The position numbers and the translations under genes were made by a program. A stretch of DNA of 64,000 nucleotides from Liquidambar formosana. Taxonomy: Eukaryota > Streptophyta > Magnoliopsida > Saxifragales > Altingiaceae. Location: positions 3,328,003-3,392,002 of the forward strand of contig CM077831.1 of NCBI GenBank assembly GCA_039720395.1, written 5' to 3'. Of this stretch, positions 46,973 through 58,856 are shown piece after piece; within the stretch, counting starts at the first letter, position 1; each line of letters begins with the position of its first letter. The notes below the pieces were generated by a model. The model ran no database searches. It had not been told where the DNA came from and saw only the letters and a list, made by a program, of their open reading frames with translations.

Positions 46973-49142
46973 TGTCACACCCCATTTTTGCACCACCTTA
47001 CTAGGGCTCATCATTTCATGCATGTTTTTGTTTTGTTTTTGAGTCTAGTCACTTGCATTAGGTTTCTAGAGTCACAAGGACAATAGGTATGAATTTTGGT
47101 TCAAATTGGAGTTGATCTTGAGGGATAATAAGAGCTTTTGTGACTTGAGGGGCATAATCGTCTTTTAAGTCCCAAACTTTTCATTTGACCTTGAAATGAT
47201 CTCCAAATTGTCAATTGGAGTTCATATGGATGCATAAGAGGTATTTCTAGTGTCAATTTGATAAATCAATGGCTTGGGATTAAAATGGCTCGATGTAGTT
47301 CAAGATTGGTTAATTGACCCTTCTTTGGGTTAGCTCTAATTGACTCACAATCACCAACTAAATCTTTTCAAATTGACTTTCATTAGTCATCATTTTACCC
47401 CCAAAAGTGTTTTATGAAGTTCAATTTTGATATGGAAAGTGTTTGGTTTGACCCTATGTGCATGCCTATGCTTAGCAAAGGTAGAGTACAGTGGTTAACC
47501 GCCTTGTTCAAACCTAACCATGCCCCCATGGTTAGTGGTTTTCACCCTAAAATGTTCAAAAACATATTCCTCATCGAAACACGGTCGTTTTGGCTTTTGT
47601 TTCATCAAAATCGGAGTTCATTTGCCCCCTGAAACACTTCTAGAAGGGAAGAGAGACAAAACAGGCAAAAAATTAGAAGTGGGCTCGGGTGACCACCCAA
47701 GCCTGGGCGGCTAGCCGCCTGGGCCCAGGTGGCTAGCCGCCCAGCCTTGGGTGGTCACCCGAGACCACTTTCCTATTTACATTCTAACTCCTTGCTGAAG
47801 CGGACTCTTGCTTATTTTGACGTATTTGGGCTCTTTTGGACGAGTTTCCTTCTAATTTTTGGTAACTTCTGAGTTACTTAAGCCCCAAGGGGGTCTCTAA
47901 TAGCCCTTGGATTAATTTTTAGGGTTTTAATCCCAGCCATTGGTTAATCCTAATTGAAGTCTATAAATACCCCCCTATGCTTCAGCACAAGGGGAGCCAC
48001 TTTATGCATTAATACTTGAGGGTTTGAGAGAGAATAAGAGAGAGAGACTTGAAGGAGAGCTGGAGTTCTTGCTGTAGCCTTGGAGAGGATTGGTTCAAGT
48101 CATCCATAAGAGCAAGGGAGAGTCTCTACAGCAGCAAGGAAGTTTCTTCTTAAAGGTATTCCTCCCTCTTTGTTTATGCTGAATATGGGTTAGGCTTATT
48201 GCATGTTAAAGGTAACTTTTTTATCATGTATTAACACTCTAGCTAGTTAATATACATGGAATATCTATTGTTTATCTACTGTTTAGCATGCTTTAGGGCT
48301 GTCCTATGTGTTTTTTAAGCATAGTTGAGATTCTTGTGCTCCTGTTGCCCTTGTGCTAGGATTAGTGTCATTGCATGTTAGAGTTAGGATTTTCATCATG
48401 TTATGTTGCTTTAGTTAGTTAATATGCATGATTTAATTTCTGTTTAGTTTGGTTTTAGCATGACTAAAGTATGTTTTGTATGTCTTTAAGCATATTTGTG
48501 AGTTTAGGGTTTTAGAGTCATTGTTTTATGTTAGTTTTCATATAGCATGATAAAGTAGACTTTTTTATTGGTTTTTCTTCGTGTTTGCTGTATATGTCTT
48601 GCATATAGAGTAAATATGATGTTTTTGCATGCATGTTAGTATATTCTAGGGTTTTTATGCATGATATGGTTCTGAGATTGTGTTAGGACTTATTATTTTT
48701 TGCTGTTTTTGGTGTTAGCATGCTTAGTAGATGATTTTAGGCCATAATACTATTCTGTCCAGATTTGCATATCATTGTTTTTGCATGGTTTTGAGCACGT
48801 GTAAGGGTGCAAATAGGTGTGGTAATTGTCCTATGGCAAATAGGGCTGCTCATGTTTGAAATGGCTAATGCTTGGAGCTATTGCGCTTAGGTAAGTGGGT
48901 ATGAAGGTGCCCCAATTCACCTCTCTCCCTTAACTCTTTCCCTTCTCCCTCTTTAGGGTTAATTTTTAATATAATCGTATGGTTCTAATCAAGGGTTTCC
49001 TTAACCCATAAAATTCTGGTTTTTTATTAAAGTTTCCATTTTTGTGGAGTTCTTTCTAAAATCAAACTCTCTATCAAATTCAATTCTTTTGATCAAATAA
49101 GGAAACCTAGGGTTTTAACCATAGGTTTGTATTAAGTCTTAA
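46973..49142 (+). mobile_element. 3' LTR of gypsy G3, truncated by copia insertion
   Basis: Starts TGTCACACCCC and follows the 5' LTR (19992-20622 plus 30341 onward) through the palindrome (47684-47763) and TATA box (47962-47969). It is cut at GTCTTAA, where a copia LTR begins at 49143. In the 5' LTR the sequence goes on with CCCTATTTCTATTCG (31881), so the remainder should lie to the right of the window. Confidence 0.93.
47684..47763. repeat. 80-bp near-palindrome in the gypsy G3 3' LTR
   Basis: Same sequence as 30421-30500. It is about 200 bp upstream of the TATA box at 47962-47969. Confidence 0.92.
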
Positions 49143-50803
49143 TGTTAGGATTATGCCCTAGAGCCAATCATAGAGATGATTGTTTAGGGATTAGGAACAA
49201 TCATTTGATTTCATTTATGTATGTCACATTTATTATTGATTTAATAAAAGGGCTTATTCTATTATGTTTATATGCATCATTTATATTTACATAATATGTC
49301 CATGGAGTTAGAGTTGAGAATATGGAATTACAAAGAGTTGTAATTTTGAGACTATAGATATATCTCTATACTAAACTCCTTAAGCATTCCTAGTTGAAGG
49401 TTCACTATGATGGACAGTAATGAACCATAGGACTAGCACTTGTTAGGTTGACTCTATAGGAGGATAGCTAGTCTCAAGCTATTTGTGTGGAGACACTACA
49501 ACCAATAAGTGGGTGCCTATTATAAGAATAGGTACACTGAATGTGACCAAAGATATGAGATAAACTGAATGGAGTTTTATCCTGCCTGTCAATCAGTTTC
49601 TCATTGTTATAGTGGTACAAGTAATCCTTAGACCTGAGACACCATAGTTGCCTTATGCATGTAGCTTTAGAAGTTTGATAACACTAAGTGCAGATCCTAT
49701 TCAGGGGTCTGCAAAGGTGTTCATTGGCCCTACTGCTATGTGTATGAAGGCATGTGAGTGATCAACAAGGGATCCATCACTCTCAGGAAAAAGAGAGAGA
49801 ATGTCTCATATAGCATTCATAATATAACTCATTAAATCCATGGCCATGGTAGGATGAATATGAAAAGAGTTTCATGAGTTCATCTATGAGTTGATATCTA
49901 TGAATGAGTATAAAGTAATTGAACTAGGGACTTGACAGACTTCCATGTCCTATTAGTTCAATTGGAGACATTGTGTTGAAGGAAGGATGCAATTGTAACC
50001 TATAAACTATAACAGAAGGGTTCTTTGTAAATGACTATTCACCTCATTGAGGACCACACCATGAGCCATATGCTAGGTGTTACTCATGGTTAGTAGAAGC
50101 CCTAATTGATATAAGTGAGTTATAATCAATTAGGGAATTGGAAGGAGTTCCAATTAGACCCTAAATGGAAAGAGTTCCATTGTGCACACCTCGTGCTATT
50201 CCTACTACTTAATGATGTGAACCCAATGGGTCACACACTGATCATGCAAGAAGGGCTTTAAAGTCTATGAGAGAAAGGGTTTTAGTGAATAAAGAATAGT
50301 TCTTTATAGGCCTATTTGTATTTGATACAAATAATAGGGGTTAATGTGCAATTAAGTGTAATTACACATAACCCTATTAGGGTTTCTTCCCCATGGCTAG
50401 CCCCCTTTAGTGGGCTGCCTATATAAGTCACACTTATGTGTGACATGGCATAATAGGCTTGCACAATAAACCCTAGCCATCCAGCCCCTTGGAGGCTCTC
50501 TTCTCTCTCTCTCTCTCTTCTCCACCTCTAGCAACAACAAGGAAGAAGAAAGAAAAGGCTTGAAGCTCTAGCTAGGTGTGGATACCATTGGAGGCAGCAC
50601 ACTTGGGCTGCTCATTCACCGCTGTCCAGAGTAGAAGCTTGGAGCAAAATGGAGAAGACAAAAATCCTGTAAGTGTTCTAACCCTCTTCGTAGTTAGGGT
50701 TTGATTTTGTGTTATGCATAGTTAGATTCATGGGATTGGGAATCGTAGGAAAAATATTTTATATTCCGCACTTCTATTTTTCCCTCTTGTTCGATTCCCA
50801 ACA
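49143..50803 (+). mobile_element. First LTR of copia array E
   Basis: 1,661 bp, TGTTAGG to CCAACA. PBS TGGTATCAGAGC follows at 50805-50816. Confidence 0.95.
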
Positions 50804-53800
50804 GTGGTATCAGAGCCATGATTATGCATAATACAAAATACATATGGGCTGGTAATTATGGTGTAGTTGAATGATTCAAAAATCTGGAAAATTTTTTCTG
50901 CATAATTGGTTTTCCTCCATGGCTGAACCTAGGGTTTGGAACCCTAGGTCAATTCTCTTCTACTCCTCTTCTAATTGATGGTTAAGTGTATCCATGGATG
51001 CAATAGGTTGCATAGGGTTTGAGTTCGGAGAAGAAGAATAAGGAAACTAGGGTTTTATAAAACTGTTATGAACAGTTTTCATGGTTGCCATGAAAAACCG
51101 TCATCTTGTTTTGCCTGCCGAATTCAGAGTTCTTCTCCAAACTTTTCGAGCCATATATGGTTAGAAAGCTCTTTGAATAAGCTTTCCAACCCAACAAACG
51201 GTGCGTCAATCCGAGTTCTGTAGTGAAAGTTATGAATTTTTTACTACAGGCTGTCTGGAAAGACAGTTTTGCTCGGGAATGATGCAATAGCCACAACTTT
51301 GAGTTATTGATGGAGATCAAAGGCATGGAAATGGTTGCCATCATTTGGGTTATGTTCTAGACATGGTAGGGAAAGGTTCCCAAGCATTTAGATGCATCAT
51401 AATTGGATTAAGATGCCAGAACAGAAGGAAGAAGGAGAAGAACACCATGGAGGCTGAATCTGGGTTTTAGAACCCTAAGGTTCTTGCAATTAATTCTAAT
51501 TAAAGCTGCTGTATTTATGATGGCAAATCATTATAGGATCATTATATATCATGTGTATATGATTTTCTTTAAGTTTCAAAAAGGTTTTGATGGAAAAAGA
51601 TTCAAAAAGTTTGAAAATTTTTCATGAACGGCATAGCAGATTTTCTCTGCAGAAAAGTCATCAATGGAGTTTTGATTAGAACTTGAGTTAGGGAACTCCA
51701 AATTGCATGAAACCAATTGCATTAGTTTCCTAAGACATGTAGGATGCTGGGAAAATTCGTTTGGTAGCCTAATTCATTCATCTTGCTGGGTTTTAAATCA
51801 ATTTCTGACCATGGACAGTGTGCTGTCAAATTCTGGGCAGCCTACTGTTGTTTTAATTGTTTAGAACAATTGGTGATGATTTGGTCATCCAAACCTCTTC
51901 TATTAGCTTAGTATTTCATGTAGGGACATGATACAAAAGCTGGTTTCAATGGAGGAGTCGAATTGATAAGGATTTAGAAGCTATTGTGACCTTCAAGGTC
52001 TGCAACAATGGCTCCAGCAATGGGTTTTGGAAACCCTGATTGTTCTTGATGATGGCAGCCACTTCCACCACTTCTCACATGTCCAGAGGCTTGTCCCACA
52101 CCCCGAGGATGTTCTCCCATGACTGGCCATGGCCTCCCACAGTCGTTGGTGGCCATGGCAGCCTAGCCAAGCTCAGGCAGCCCCCTGGTAGTGACGGCTG
52201 CATAGAGTTAAGGATGAAACCCTAATTTTGAGTTAATGATGAAACCCTAATTTCATTATGGCATTAATTAAAACCCTAATTGGAATATTAATTACCTTAA
52301 TTAAGAGTTAATGATTGGTCATTAAATGACCAATCATGGTTATTAATTGTTAGGGCATAATTAATACCATTAATGATGTCTAGGGTTAGGGTTTTTGATA
52401 ACCCTAATTAGTGTAATTAATTAAGGGTAATAAATACCCTATTTGGCATTAATTAAACCCTAATCCCTTTTATTAAATACCGTATGAACCTAGGGTTTTA
52501 ATGATTGGTCATTAAATGACCAATCATAAGGCATTTAATGATTAGGGGTTGCATTTAGGGTTTAGGGTTATGCATTTAGGGTTTAGGGTTTTAGGAAACC
52601 CTAATGCACTAATTCATCATTTAATTGATTTTATTTAATTCCCATGTTAATTATTTAATTAATATTGATTAATTTTATAATGTTTTAAATGGTTTAAAAT
52701 ACAATTGGGGATTAAATTAAAATCTGGAAATTCTTAATTAAATGAAATTGTTTTGTTTAAATAAGGAAACCCTAATATTGGATATTAGAGTTATTTTAGG
52801 AAACTTTATATGTTTCTATTAATTTGATTAATTGAAACTAAATGTCTTAAATGTTAAGACTTTATTTAATTCTGGATATCTTGTTAAAACCTAATAAGAT
52901 TAGGATGCATTAATGAGATTAATGTAAATCATTCAAGAGAATTACCATAATGCCCATATGTTTTAATGCTTACAGTTTTTCTTTACATTATGCAATGAGA
53001 TTGTATGTATGTATTTGGATGATGATTATGGACTATACCCCTTAAACCAATTGTGATTGGCCGTCTTATGAATGGGTTGTAATAATTTTTCAAGAGTTGT
53101 AATTTTATTATGGTGATGTAATTTATTATTTGGGGCTTGCATGCTACCTTCCCTCTCTCTCTATCATTCTCTTATGTACCCCACATTCCCCTTATGTATC
53201 CCTTTCTATATATTATGTAAATGTTATGTAATCGGGAGCGCACTAAGGAGCATGGTGGACCCAAAAGAGTATGATGGAGCCCAACAAGCCAATGGTGGAG
53301 ACCAATAAGCCAATGGTGGAGACCATCAAGCCAAGGGAGCAGATTGAAGGACTTGAAAGCTTAGAGAAGTTTTTCAAGAAAGCATGCATGTTACGAATGG
53401 TTTATTTTACGATCACCTACACCCACCTTAGACCTTGGATTCAATCTATTGGCTTGGATTGAATCCTCTCAAAGTCCATAATCATCATAGTGGGAGCATT
53501 TATTTATGAGATAATTGTATTAGCTCCAGTACCATAGTTTGGTATATGTTACCTATTCACTTAGGGACTAATATCAAAATATGATACTTTATATATGTTG
53601 ATATATAATAGCATGCGATGTATGATTTATAATAGCATAAGATGTATGATTATAAATAGCATAATTTATATGTTTAAATTTTGATACATAGGATGCATGT
53701 TAATTTGATGAGACCCTTTAAAACCCCTCTTATTTAATATTAAGTTGAAAATGGAGAAGTCATTGGGGAATGAATTCTTCATTGCCTTCCATCATTATAG

Positions 53801-54879
53801 GATCATCTAACGTCCCTTAATGTGGGTACTTGGCTGCAGACATGTAGGAGCTACCCATGTTAAAGACATTATTTGAAACTATCACATATGAGATATCATG
53901 GGGTGCCTAAACTGGTATATACCAAGAAACTAACATGTGAGGCATATATTTGGCGAAACATACCTGTGTGAATGATGGGTTTAACTTAACTAGGGAAGTA
54001 TTCCAAGAAACTAACATGTGAGGTGTATGTTCCCTAGAGGCAAAATGATTGGAACTTGCTTATGAAGCAATAGACAAAGAGTTGTCTTCTTATTGTGGGT
54101 TAGAAGTCAAGAAACTAACATGTGAGGCTTCTAGGTCACAGTGGGACCCCAATCCCCATTAGGAATGAGATTCCCGAATTCCATTAGAGGGTGTATGGAA
54201 TTTGATAAAATAGTGGGAGGTACCATATGATTAAAGACCCAATCATTATGGATAAAAATGAAATCTAATTCTTTGTTTATGTAGATTACCTAATTACTCA
54301 CCTCAAAACCCCTATTTCCTAATATAGGATATTGATAGTTTGACTAAACCCGATTTCTTTGATTGACTTAGGAAATTGAGAATTGTTCTCAATTTCAAAA
54401 GATTGTTTATATGCTATTAGGCCTTTTATTAATGGCCCTCCATAAAACATCCTAAGAAGAAAAAGACACTATGCGCAATTGGCATCTTGTTGCCATGCTA
54501 TATGATAGTATTGATGACTAATGAGCTTCAGAAGCAAAATTAGTCAATGCAAGTGCCTTTGATGTCCTACATCACATACAAAGGTTGTATTGTGAGTAAA
54601 ATAATACTATAAAGTATAGTACTTGTAAAGGACTTCTTCTGGACTAGGATGTAATAAAAGTTGTTTATTAATAATCATTCTTTTGAAAAATGATTAATCA
54701 CATAGAATAGCTTGAGAAGCTAGATGTGATTTAACATGGAAGCATAGAGGAAAGCAAGTCTTGAAAAGTCAAAGACAAAGAAATATAATTATTTTGTAGT
54801 AAACATAAGGTATTGTAAAGGGAACTTGATAAAGTATCAGTCTTCCTAGAAGAACCAAACTTTTGAAGTTTTGGTTCAT
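50804..54879 (+). other. Front internal region of copia E, first unit, no recognisable gag
   Basis: Mirror of 24621-28676. It contains the palindrome ATGATTGGTCATTAAATGAC... at 52311-52337 and 52501-52527, telomere-like TTTAGGG runs at 52551-52605, a 63-codon sense frame at 53271-53462 with repeated KPMVET, and three AAGAAACTAACATGTGAGG motifs (53924, 54005, 54109). I recognise no gag. Confidence 0.55.
52551..52605 (+). repeat. Telomere-like TTTAGGG cluster in copia internal region
   Basis: Paired TTTAGGGTTTAGGG units separated by TTATGCA, about six TTTAGGG-type heptamers. Also at 4110-4163, 26880-26936 (reverse) and 60604-60658. Confidence 0.8.
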
Positions 54880-57190
54880 GCTCTAAACTAAATTGTTGGT
54901 TAGTTCTGCTTCTTGGTTTTTGGATTCTAGTGTAATCTAAATCGAAGCAGAAAGTTAAGTAGATAATAAGTTACCTTTAAAAATTTTAATAGAGCAAGAG
55001 TTGCTAGATTAATTTTGGGAACTTATTTCTTAACTAGGTCATTTAAGACATTCTAGAAATTTGATTTCTGAATTTAAATGACTAATTAGAGCGAATGCAA
55101 CGTATTCCGAGAATACAAGAGATGTAGAGACTCTCATTTAAATGTAACGATTATGACTTGGTTATGAGATGACCAAACCCATCTTTTACTTGGTGAAGTG
55201 AAAGAGTTACATTTATAATTTGACTAATACATTGTGATGTATATAGTCATGTAGAGCATGCATTCAATTATAGTAGACTCATCTTAGAATACCATAGCTC
55301 AATGGTGAATCTAAGAGAATGAATTGAACCCTATTAAGATATGGTTTGATCCATGATGAGTTTTACTAATGTATCCATCTAGGATATACCTTAAAATTGC
55401 TACATATTGATAATTTAGGGTTCACTCCAGTTTTGTCCCAATTATATCAGATATGATATGGGAAGAAACCCAACTTAAAGAAGTTAAGGCTTGGGCTTGT
55501 GCTACGTATGTCTGGAAACATAATGTAGACAATCTGGAAATACGGTCAAGTAAGTGTTGAATTGTGGTATATCCCAAAAGTGGTTGGGATAGTATTTCTA
55601 TTACCCTAATGAACAAAAGTTGTCCATTAGGATGTTTGCTGGATTTTCTTGAGAAAGAGTTCATTCAAGAAAGATGCAAAAGTAGATAGAATTTATAGAA
55701 TTGTCTGTAAAGCCACAAACGAACAAAGATCCAACCCTTGTCTCTGTTGAGAGAAAACCCTTAACTACACTACAATCTTTTCATAGATCAAATTGGATAT
55801 TTCTTAACATAAGAGAGATATTGTATCTCTATTAGAATGTGAAAGAATTGTTCTTTGGTGATAAAGATCACCAAGATAATCCTACTGATTATGACTAGAC
55901 GATGTTTCACATCAACTCGAGAAATGACTAAGAGTCATTAAATCCAATATGGATAGGTAGAGACCTAAAAGGCTTGGCTATTTAAGAATGTTTTCAACAT
56001 AGGCAAAAAGTTGTCTATAAAGAAACTTGTTTGATAATAGTTATGGTGAAATCCATTTGGATCTTGTTATCTATAAACACACATTTTGAATATAAGATAT
56101 GTCAAAAAGGATATAAAGATGTTATATCAAATGGTGAAAAACCATAAAAGTGTGTAAGTTATAGAAGTCTATTAATAGACTACAAGGTTCTCATAATTAG
56201 AACATCTATAAAGTTGAAGTAATCAAATTGTTTGATTTCTCTCATTGTTTAGATGGACCATGAGTGTATAAAAGGTTAGTGGAAGTGCGATCGTTTTTCT
56301 TTATCCTAAGTATGGATGACATCATAATCATTATGAATGATATATGATGTTATCTAATGTAAAGTTTTAGTTTTTGGAGAAAAACTAATTCATGAAAGAT
56401 TTGGCAAAAGCATCCAATAAGATCTATAGAGATAGATCATATAAATTGCTAAGTATCTCCAAATCATCAAACATAGTTGAAATGTTGAAGGAGTTCAACA
56501 TGGAGAATTCTAAGGGAGGTCTGATTTACTTCAGATAAGAATTCATTATTCAAGGGCATGTGCCCTAGGATAACACAAGTAAGATTCTTAAAGTGTTAAG
56601 AAGCCTTATTTTACACTATGTATTGAACCTGATATCTATTATGTTGTAATTGTTACAAATAGTTATCAATCAATTCAAATTTGGAATATTGGATTGTATA
56701 TGGAAATTGTAAACTCATAGTAGATGGGTATATGGATTTGGATATAATCCATATGGGGTATATTTTATATTCACTTTAGTTGGTGAAATACTTAATGGAA
56801 GAACTGTATGAAAGATACAGTGGATTCCATTATTAAGGGTGAATTAATTGTCGCATTGTCTAGGAGACTGTTTGGATCTATAAGTTCATTCAGAACTTAG
56901 AGTTGTTCCTTCCATTGAGTTGCCCACACCTTGTTTTGTGACAACAATGGGTCTATAGCTCAAGTATAGGAATCACGGTCTCATCAAAAGTCCAAACTCA
57001 TAGAGTGACAATTCCAAGTGATTAGAGGAATCATTGGAAGAGGTAATAGATACATTACAGAAGATATTATCTACATAAGTTTTTGTAGACCTACTGACTA
57101 AAGCTTTAAAACATAATTGGTTATGTCTAAGACCAACATCTTGAGAAGATAGGTATGCGATACATGGTCGATTGGCTTTAGTGCAAGTGG
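54880..57190 (+). pseudogene. pol: Copia pol remnant of array E, first unit
   Basis: In order and across frames: pre-integrase piece (ARVARLILGTY, about 55000), integrase piece with NGES.R.N...LL (about 55350), integrase C-terminal region (LKEVKAWACATYVWKHNVD, 55470-55540, and LEKEFIQE near 55660), RT traces (DDIII near 56310, MKDL, KIYRDRS, FNMENSK to 56510) and RNase H (FCDNNGSIAQV near 56935, ESRSHQKSK). The frame ends just before the polypurine tract AAGTGGGAGAT at 57185-57195. Many stops and shifts; it cannot be active. Such identity with D points to trans-mobilisation or recent copying of a dead master. Confidence 0.75.
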
Positions 57191-57195
57191 GAGAT

Positions 57196-58856
57196 TGTTA
57201 GGATTATGCCCTAGAGCCAATCATAGAGATGATTGTTTAGGGATTAGGAACAATCATTTGATTTCATTTATGTATGTCACATTTATTATTGATTTAATAA
57301 AAGGGCTTATTCTATTATGTTTATATGCATCATTTATATTTACATAATATGTCCATGGAGTTAGAGTTGAGAATATGGAATTACAAAGAGTTGTAATTTT
57401 GAGACTATAGATATATCTCTATACTAAACTCCTTAAGCATTCCTAGTTGAAGGTTCACTATGATGGACAGTAATGAACCATAGGACTAGCACTTGTTAGG
57501 TTGACTCTATAGGAGGATAGCTAGTCTCAAGCTATTTGTGTGGAGACACTACAACCAATAAGTGGGTGCCTATTATAAGAATAGGTACACTGAATGTGAC
57601 CAAAGATATGAGATAAACTGAATGGAGTTTTATCCTGCCTGTCAATCAGTTTCTCATTGTTATAGTGGTACAAGTAATCCTTAGACCTGAGACACCATAG
57701 TTGCCTTATGCATGTAGCTTTAGAAGTTTGATAACACTAAGTGCAGATCCTATTCAGGGGTCTACAAAGGTGTTCATTGGCCCTACTGCTATGTGTATGA
57801 AGGCATGTGAGTGATCAACAAGGGATCCATCACTCTCAGGAAAAAGAGAGAGAATGTCTCATATAGCATTCATAATATAACTCATTAAATCCATGGCCAT
57901 GGTAGGATGAATATGAAAAGAGTTTCATGAGTTCATCTATGAGTTGATATCTATGAATGAGTATAAAGTAATTGAACTAGGGACTTGACAGACTTCCATG
58001 TCCTATTAGTTCAATTGGAGACATTGTGTTGAAGGAAGGATGCAATTGTAACCTATAAACTATAACAGAAGGGTTCTTTGTAAATGACTATTCACCTCAT
58101 TAAGGACCACACCATGAGCCATATGCTAGGTGTTACTCATGGTTAGTAGAAGCCCTAATTGATATAAGTGAGTTATAATCAATTAGGGAATTGGAAGGAG
58201 TTCCAATTAGACCCTAAATGGAAAGAGTTCCATTGTGCACACCTCGTGCTATTCCTACTACTTAATGATGTGAACCCAATGGGTCACACACTGATCATGC
58301 AAGAAGGGCTTTAAAGTCTATGAGAGAAAGGGTTTTAGTGAATAAAGAATAGTTCTTTATAGGCCTATTTGTATTTGATACAAATAATAGGGGTTAATGT
58401 GCAATTAAGTGTAATTACACATAACCCTATTAGGGTTTCTTCCCCATGGCTAGCCCCCTTTAGTGGGCTGCCTATATAAGTCACACTTATGTGTGACATG
58501 GCATAATAGGCTTGCACAATAAACCCTAGCCATCCAGCCCCTTGGAGGCTCTCTTCTCTCTCTCTCTCTCTTCTCCACCTCTAGCAACAACAAGGAAGAA
58601 GAAAGAAAAGGCTTGAAGCTCTAGCTAGGTGTGGATACCATTGGAGGCAGCACACTTGGGCTGCTCATTCACCGCTGTCCAGAGTAGAAGCTTGGAGCAA
58701 AATGGAGAAGACAAAAATCCTGTAAGTGTTCTAACCCTCTTCGTAGTTAGGGTTTGATTTTGTGTTATGCATAGTTAGATTCATGGGATTGGGAATCGTA
58801 GGAAAAATATTTTATATTCCGCACTTCTATTTTTCCCTCTTGTTCGATTCCCAACA
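57196..58856 (+). mobile_element. Second LTR of copia array E
   Basis: 1,661 bp, preceded by the polypurine tract of unit 1 and followed by a PBS (58858-58869), so it serves both as 3' LTR of the first unit and 5' LTR of the second. Confidence 0.95.

Larger units (their letters stand above)
19992..49142 (+). mobile_element. Tat/Ogre-type Ty3/gypsy element G3 carrying antisense genes
   Basis: A plus-strand LTR retrotransposon with 5' LTR, Tat-type PBS, gag-protease, putative intron, RT, two RNase H domains, integrase without chromodomain, two antisense genes, hairpin array, polypurine tract and 3' LTR. The second (archaeal-like) RNase H and the extra ORFs behind pol place it in the Tat lineage. 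A copia element splits the 5' LTR and another cuts the 3' LTR at 49142. Without these insertions it is about 19.4 kb as far as visible. By eye the two LTRs differ at about 15 sites in some 2.2 kb, so the insertion is fairly recent. Confidence 0.93.

Noticed and set aside
51066..51344. 92-codon minus-strand ORF, also at 5334, 28136 and 59119
   Set aside because: Antisense to the element in its leader; no known family; conservation reflects recent copying.
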